A program made the translations under genes and the position numbers. Under the pieces are notes generated by a model that did no database searches, was not told the DNA's origin, and was given only the letters and a program-made list of their open reading frames with translations. Source: Sapria himalayana (Eukaryota; Streptophyta; Magnoliopsida; Malpighiales; Rafflesiaceae). Taken from it: DNA of 64,000 bases. Below, one piece after another: positions 58,001 through 64,000 of the stretch (position 1 is its first letter; each line of letters starts with the position of its first letter). The stretch spans positions 496,001 through 560,000 of the forward strand of contig JAREIK010012111.1 of the NCBI GenBank assembly GCA_029783825.1, written 5' to 3'.

Positions 58001-58370
58001 ATAAAAATAATGTGTTACTATTTTTTTTTATTAGAATTTTTTGTTTTTTTGATGACAAAGTAAATGGTTTTATCATATTTCATAATGAATTTATTTTTTT
58101 TTTGTGATCATAGTTAATCAAAAATAATAATTTTCAATGACACAAATTATTTGATTTATACATCTATTTAACTAAGTTTTACATCAATTTTTCATTGTCG
58201 TGCAAATGAAAATGAATCCTCTTGGTTGAAGAGAGTATCAAGTCACTGCTATGTCCTGTCCTGGGAAAGCATCTAGCTTGTTGTACTTCTAACTAGGAAC
58301 TAATATCTTAGGATGGTAGCAAAAGGAATCTTATGAATTGGGCCAATTCACACTTACTACATACTCCATG
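58000..58370 (+). repeat. Direct repeat, copy 2 (paired with 43185-43555), LTR-like
   Basis: Same landmarks in the same order as copy 1: AATAATGTGTT, TTTTTTGATGACAAAG, CACTGCTATGTCC, CTTCTAACTAGGAACTAAT, ATCTTAGGATGGTAG and CTTACTACAT. An extra stretch near 58170-58210 (TTTTACATCAATTTTTCATTGTCG) distinguishes it. 58370-59000 then holds nothing recognised. Confidence 0.6.
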
Positions 58371-58999
58371 GAATCAAGAACCCAACATAATTGGTTTTCT
58401 TCTGTAGCTTGTTTTCTTATATTCTTTCTAATGACATTGCTATGTATGCCGACTACACAGTAAGGAACACGTTGCCTACATTCAACAATAGACGTTCCTG
58501 AGTGTCTTGATATTAGTTTTTATATATTATTAAAGTAAAAAATATTTATCTCTTTCATCATGACTGATATCATACTAGATAAAATTATATTTTATAACAA
58601 GACATAAATATCTTAGTACCGTCAAGATAAGTAGTATAAAAAATAAAAAAAGATATGATTATGATTATATTTTTAAAATTTAATACTGCACAAAATCTAT
58701 CTATTTCTTTCGGAGGACAATCATAAAGTTAAGTTCAAGCCAAGATCCTTGGTAGACTTATCTTTGATCCGAGCATGTTGTAATTTATGTTTTTGTATAA
58801 ACTATATGTTATGAATAGTCAAGTTCCTTAGTTTTTGGTTTATTGTGAGTTTGTACTGTAATAAACTTGTGAACTATTATATCATTTGGATTCGAAAAAG
58901 ATTTTTTTCCTATTGAATTTTACACTTTACTAAATCAATATTATTTATATTTATTGGTATAATTGATGACTTTGTATGAGTGTCATCATATTATGAACC

Positions 59000-61330
59000 A
59001 GCGAGTTAAGATATAGCCAACATGTGATTCTCTATGCTAACAAGATGTGCAAGCGAGGCTAGAGAAGAGTAAAGAAAAGCAATGAGTCAAAATGTATTTT
59101 CTGGACTCCTTCACCATAAGTTCGTAAAAAAAAGTGTTATGCTCAAGAAAATTAATATTATTACTTTTTAATATTCTACAAAATTTTGGTAAAAATTTAT
59201 TGTATCATTTTGAGTACTAGAACTTTCAAAAAAGACATAAACGACTTAATTGCTATTTTATATCATGCTAAGGAGAGGTTGTGGACAATAAAAGTATTCC
59301 CAAAACTCTAGGGGATCGTTCAAATAATTTTTTTTAATGTGAGATTTGAAAGGACACTAAGAAATAATAAAATAAGATAAATGATTAATAAATTAATTTG
59401 TAGTTAAAACTATTTCTTTTTAAAAATGTTTTTTAAAATTCTTATCAAATATAAGTATACGAGATATCTCAAATAGATAATTATTTTTCTTTTTTGTAAT
59501 TTCATTCTATGAGGTGTGCAGATACAATAAGTCTGGTAATGTGATCAATATAATAAGTATGAAAATTATTTAATATATATATTCTAATTAATTATTATTT
59601 CTTATTTTTTTAATATATTTATTAGATTATTATCATATTTTGAAATATATAAAAAATAGCAAAAATTAGTTGTTCTTGAGCAAAAAAAATACTCAAGTAA
59701 ATTGAGAATAATCATCAATAAAAATAAGAAAATACATAAATTCCTCATGGATCTCTTCTATTTTAGATTCCTATATATCTGAGTATATAAGATTAATGAG
59801 TTATCACTCACATTAACTTGTTGGACAAGATATAAAATTTTGATATACTTTTTAAATTAATATACATCACACTTTATATTAGATATTTCCTTCAAACTAG
59901 AATAAATAATTCTCAACTTGTTTTGTGATGTGTGTCCAAGTTGAGAATGCACAAGAAAAGAGTCTAACACACTAAAACTCTTAATAGGAAATCTTACTAT
60001 TGAAGAAAAGATGTATAATCCATTCTGCTCAATTTCAAATAATATTCTTTTAATTAATTACAAGTCTTTTGATCTTGTGATTAATTCTCATGAAAGAATA
60101 CTAACATGATACGTAGGAATAAGTAAAACATACTATAAAAATAAGCGGTCAAAATAAATACTATCATACTCAATGACTCTCGAAAGATGATCATTGGTAG
60201 GGGTTATAGTGGGATAAGCAAAACAATAATATATGATCAACATTCAAAGAAAATAGTAAAAAGATAGTAATAATCTGTAATGTGAGTATTCACTTTTAAG
60301 TCAACAATCCATGGGTATGAGGTAGAAAATGAGTCATAAAAGCTCGAGAAGGAATATGGTGGTGCCTCACTTGGAAGGAATCCCAAATATCTCAATTCAG
60401 TAGGGATTACAGTGGGGTATCTCTGTGAGGATCATTAAATGAATTTAATAATCAGTTTGTCTTACTTAACTATTTGTAGTATTTTTAGTTTCTCTCTAAA
60501 AACAACACCTAACAGATATTTATAGTATGACAATTCTTTTGTAATGCGATGCTAAACTAAGATTTTTATATTTCTATCTCTACTATGACTAGTACCCTCT
60601 CAAATACTTGCAAGTGTAACATGAGATCTTTCATGTATTTTAAACCTATATTATATAAATTGAATTGTTTGATAGTGTAATACTTGTCTACTTGATAGTA
60701 TAATTCATGTATTTCATATATTTATATCATTTGAGATGAATATTATGATGTTATAAACTCACATAAGATCTTGCTTGTCATCCAACATAAAACTAAAGTC
60801 AATATTATCTCGATATATTGTCAACAAGATCTCAACATGTCTCGTATATTCTAAACTGAATGGTGATATAATTCTGGTGTGATAGAAAATCTCTCATTCA
60901 CCCTAAATATGGTTGTGAAATTAATATTATGAAATTAAATAGTAGTGAGTGCAGAAAAATCATGCCAAAAAGTCATTTCATCTTTCTCACTCTCTTGGAC
61001 GCATTGATCTCTGCTGGTAAAATCTCAAGTAGCTCCGTAGTAAGTTGAGTGAAATGGATAAAGTAGGTAGTTATCTGCTCAGGCTCTCTAAGATTTTATG
61101 ATCTCAATCCCATAAGTTGTAAAATTGTGTCATATATTTATGTTGTATGTGATGAATATAGTAATATTATTAGTTTTCATAGGATCTTGCATATTATACA
61201 AGAAGAGAAAATATATATCAACTATAATTCAATAGATTATCACGTGATTATCAAAATATGAGTGTTAATATGTAATTATTTATTCTTCATCTCATTACTA
61301 GAAGATTCATTCGTCATGTGGTTCATCATC
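59000..61330 (-). mobile_element. Ty1/copia retrotransposon relic on the minus strand (protease to integrase N-terminus)
   Basis: Reading down from about 60320 the minus strand gives PWIVDLKVNTHI, matching the copia protease motif W-I-x-D-S-G-A-T-x-H-M. It then gives ILFEIEQNGLYIF near 60050, followed by FLVHSQLGHTSQNKL near 59940, the L-W-H-x-R-L-G-H block of the gag-pre-integrase domain. VQQVNVSDN and LFLLMIILNLLEYFF follow near 59830-59690, corresponding to the start of integrase. Stops and shifts are frequent. Gag would lie at 60500-61330, not clearly recognised. No LTR assigned. Confidence 0.6.
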
Positions 61331-61479
61331 CTTTGACTAAAGAATTATGTCTGAATTCTTATAATCCACTTTGAATAATTTTTATATCTGTGCCTCAATA
61401 AAGTAATTATTGAAGTTTTAACTTTCTTCGTACATGAATAAATATGTAGGACATGACAAAAGAAACTAATAAGCACACT

Positions 61480-61915
61480 AATTCCTTGTGCACACTGAAC
61501 CTGCACTGTACACATTGTACTTATTCTGCATATAACACCCTGAACCAATTATACAAAATCCACTAGGTATATTTAAATCATCACTAATGCATTGAATCTC
61601 ATAAAAACTTGAAAGCTAAATGTGTTTGGTCGCGATCACTACTGTGACGATTGATCGGTGTGAAAGTTTATTGTATACAATTATCCTTGGGTTGGTAAGG
61701 GGCAGGATTGGGGGAGGGTGGAAAAAATTATAAAAAAACCATATAATATCCACATTACACCAGAAAACTACACCAGCCCTACACTGTGCACACTGCACAG
61801 ATAGTGCACTATCATGCACTTTCTTCTACATGCAATGCACCTTTGTGCGACCTATGATGCACCTTTGTGTTACCCACGATGCACCAATGCACATCGATGC
61901 AATGGCCATTGATAT
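61480..61915. repeat. TGCAC/CAC-rich low-complexity tract
   Basis: Dense TGCACC, ACTGCAC and GATGCACCTTTGTG words, best at 61740-61900 where GATGCACCTTTGTG recurs. It resembles tracts at 9525-9770 and 16765-17085. A (T)n/(A)n-rich gap lies in the middle. Confidence 0.5.
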
Positions 61916-61989
61916 CCTCACACTGTAGATTCAATAGGGTGAGTTAAGATGTTATACCTAGATTAGTTGTTTTTTCTTTCTTTTTTTGG

Positions 61990-63235
61990 TTTTGTATGTA
62001 CCATCAATTAGTAGGGAGAGCGTTACTCATGCGTGATATTCCCATCACCACCTATTTTAGCTTGCAAAGGCAACATGACCAGACTTATCCCTGGAAAAGG
62101 TTTGGGCTAGTACTGTGGCAAGATTTGTGCTGTGCCAGGCCATGGGGTTTGGCCCTCTTGCCCCAAAAACATGCAGTACAACACAACTCATGAAATCAAC
62201 TACATTGGTTGAATTCAACTCGGGTGACATAACATGCTCAAATCATTGGTTCGGGCCGAGCCAATGATAGTCATTTGGTCATGCCTAGGCTAGCTTGGAT
62301 TGGATTGAGGCTAGCTTGGAACTAACTAGAGGTGTCGAGCAACTCAAGCCCAACATGAGGCTCAACATGAAAATGTCATATTGGTCTCGACACGACACTA
62401 TCCAGAATTGTGCCAGGTCCAGGACAGTGACCTCACGTCATGCCAAGCACAGTCCACGTGCTTAGCATGTGAGGCACAAAATGTGGCATGGACTTGTGGC
62501 TCTTGTCACATTTAAAATTTGCAACTATTTTATAATAGTTGCTTATGGATGATAGGACAATGGCCTATCGATGTCCTTTCGACCATGATATATAATAAAA
62601 AAATCAATAATATTCAAAGTTGTTTGATGAAATCTAATGTATATTTGGGAGAAATCCAATGGATGCTGAATTTTTGCTAGAAAAAAATATAAAAAAATAA
62701 AATATATATTTGTAAGGAAAAAAAATATATAAATAACATATTAATATATTTTATTTTTCATAATTTATCTATAATCTTTCATCTTTTTGTCTTAAATCAT
62801 AATAATCGTTGCTCAATGTCTAATTTTTTTAATATATTTATTTTATTTTCAAATATATTTATAATAATATTATATTTTTTATTTAGCAGAGTGATTTTGA
62901 TTGGCAGGATGATAAAATAATTATGTTTGTAGAATTGTTGCCTATTGCCCACATAAAGGTACAAATTACAAATTTATTTTTAGAAATTATATTTTTAGTT
63001 AATTTATTTTTAAATTTTAATAAAATTAAATAAAATTATAATTAGTCAAAATATTTTTTTCACACTTAAAAAATCTCAAAAAACTTAACTACATTAAAAA
63101 ATAGAAAATAATAAATATTATAAAAAAGTAGCTCTAGACATTGATAATGACAATTCGATCGAAATATCCAATATTAGGTTGTCTCCCAGCGTCTCATCTC
63201 TTGTGGTTGAAAAATTTAATAATATGTGAACATCT
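61990..63235 (+). mobile_element. hAT 5'-end fragments
   Basis: TAGAGGTGTCGAGCAACTCAAGCCCAAC at 62327 is a hAT terminus, and CACGACAC-rich subterminal DNA runs to about 62515. The AT-rich leader to about 63230 parallels the leaders of the elements at 4861 and 52362, including the spliced-looking segment near 62885-62955. 62050-62320 has similar GC-rich debris without a terminus. No transposase core follows, so this is a 5' fragment. Confidence 0.45.
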
Positions 63236-63379
63236 GTATTATAAACATACTTTAATATTGGTGGCACTAACACTAGGTGTCACTGCCACCCCTATGTAGT
63301 AAGCTCAACATGTCATAGTAGATAAGAAAATATATGTTTTACTAGATATTTGATAAGTGCTGACATATTTGATGTAAGA

Positions 63380-64000
63380 TAATGCTGCTGGCCATTTGTT
63401 ACATTTTGTCAGCTCTGTATGTTGTAATTATGCAGCCTACTGTTTTAGGCTTTTCATATGCATTCCTTTCGTTTTGCTGCCTTGCACTGCAGTGTTTTAG
63501 CTCAGTTTCTACTTTTACTTCAGGCTGCTAGATGAAAAGCAGGCTGGACCTGGACTGACAGATCTGATGCCTAAAGAAGTTTATGGTTCATGCCAACTCG
63601 AATCACTTGGAAGCAGCCCTAATCAGCTTCACCAAGTTGGATAGTATTTGTTACTTGCACGACGCTTTTAATGTACTCAAGTTCATCAACAGGAAATATA
63701 TCCTATGCTTTGTAATTTTCAGCAATTGTATAATATTCTCATGTAATCTTCCTTTTTCATACTGATACATCTATTTCTATTCAACTTTTTAAGTATCTTG
63801 TTCTTTGAGTAGGTGACCTTTGTGGGTTGGCTGTTCTTGTGTGAGATGGCTGTTCTTGTGTTTGGATGTGTCCATGGCAGCTATAGTTGTGAAGTAGCAA
63901 GGCTTGAGTGATGCATAAGTTGGTGCCCTTTCACAAGAAGTTTTTTTTTACTGAATTTTTAAATAATTTTGTATGAAATAATCATATTAAATAGTCCTGT
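63380..64000 (+). other. Low-copy-looking DNA with a possible terminal exon
   Basis: Composition returns to that of normal plant genic DNA. A polypyrimidine stretch and acceptor (CTACTTTTACTTCAG, ending 63523) precede GCTGCTAGATGAAAAGCAGG. If joined to the donor at 15521-15522, the frame would end at once (Ala-Ala-Arg-stop), so this could be a 3'-UTR exon of the SET gene. It could equally be the start of the next gene's flank. No protein domain was seen. Confidence 0.3.

Noticed and set aside
1..64000. tRNA genes
   Set aside because: No cloverleaf with a convincing anticodon arm and TTCGANNC loop was found by eye; a tRNAscan-SE run would be decisive.

Overview
This window looks like nuclear DNA of a flowering plant with a large, repeat-filled genome. 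The reasons are very AT-rich non-coding DNA, canonical GT/AG introns in a trithorax-type SET gene, dense plant-type hAT, Ty1/copia and RTE-LINE relics, and a decayed organelle-type rRNA fragment. I cannot name the species. There is no operon, CRISPR array or other prokaryotic system. The one recognisable host gene is the 3' end of an ATX1/ATX2-like histone H3K4 methyltransferase on the + strand. Its last five recognisable exons are at 2877-2938, 3104-3181, 3303-3398, 15218-15321 and 15383-15467. Exons 3 and 4 of this set are split by an 11.8-kb intron full of transposon debris. The reading frame ends at a TAG a few residues before the family's usual C-terminus, so the copy may be truncated or decaying.

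Layout: 1-2876, AT-rich, probably an upstream intron. 2877-15521, SET exons plus the giant intron, which holds an almost complete but dead hAT element (4861-8544), non-autonomous hAT pieces (8.5-9.5 kb and 10881-11389) and minus-strand copia relics (11.6-13.5 and 14.3-14.9 kb). 15.9-17.1 kb, copia-type primer-binding-site remnant and CAC-rich DNA. 17.2-17.9 kb, a hAT-like non-autonomous element. 18175-19735, a nearly full-length dead pogo/Tigger transposase. 20.2-21.65 kb, DNA of organelle-like texture. 21.66-28.6 kb, minus-strand hAT relics, one carrying a nested 507-bp element, plus a GAGCTC-rich cluster. 29348-30106, a second copy of the 17.2-kb element. 30.1-31.25 kb, copia integrase relic. 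31.87-32.46 kb, degenerate minisatellite. 33.97-36.06 kb, minus-strand hAT. 36.27-38.58 kb, RTE-type LINE split by a 471-bp hAT. 38.59-41.43 kb, a 2.8-kb polypyrimidine tract. 42.4-42.95 kb, microsatellites and purine tracts. 44.5-52.35 kb, probable mitochondrial-derived DNA anchored by an 18S/16S rRNA fragment. 52362-57356, a hAT with two transposase regions in tandem. 59.0-61.3 kb, minus-strand copia relic. 61.5-63.2 kb, CAC-rich DNA and hAT 5' debris. 63.38-64.0 kb, apparently low-copy sequence that could hold a terminal exon.

The mobile elements do not act together. They record successive insertions: several short hAT elements sit inside older elements and still show imperfect 8-bp target-site duplications. 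Every transposase seen is broken by stops and frameshifts. The most notable items are the plant Tigger relic, the polypyrimidine tract, the GAGCTC cluster, the tandem-transposase hAT, and the SET gene with a giant intron and early stop. I found no convincing new biological system. Homology statements come from reading translations by eye, without database searches.
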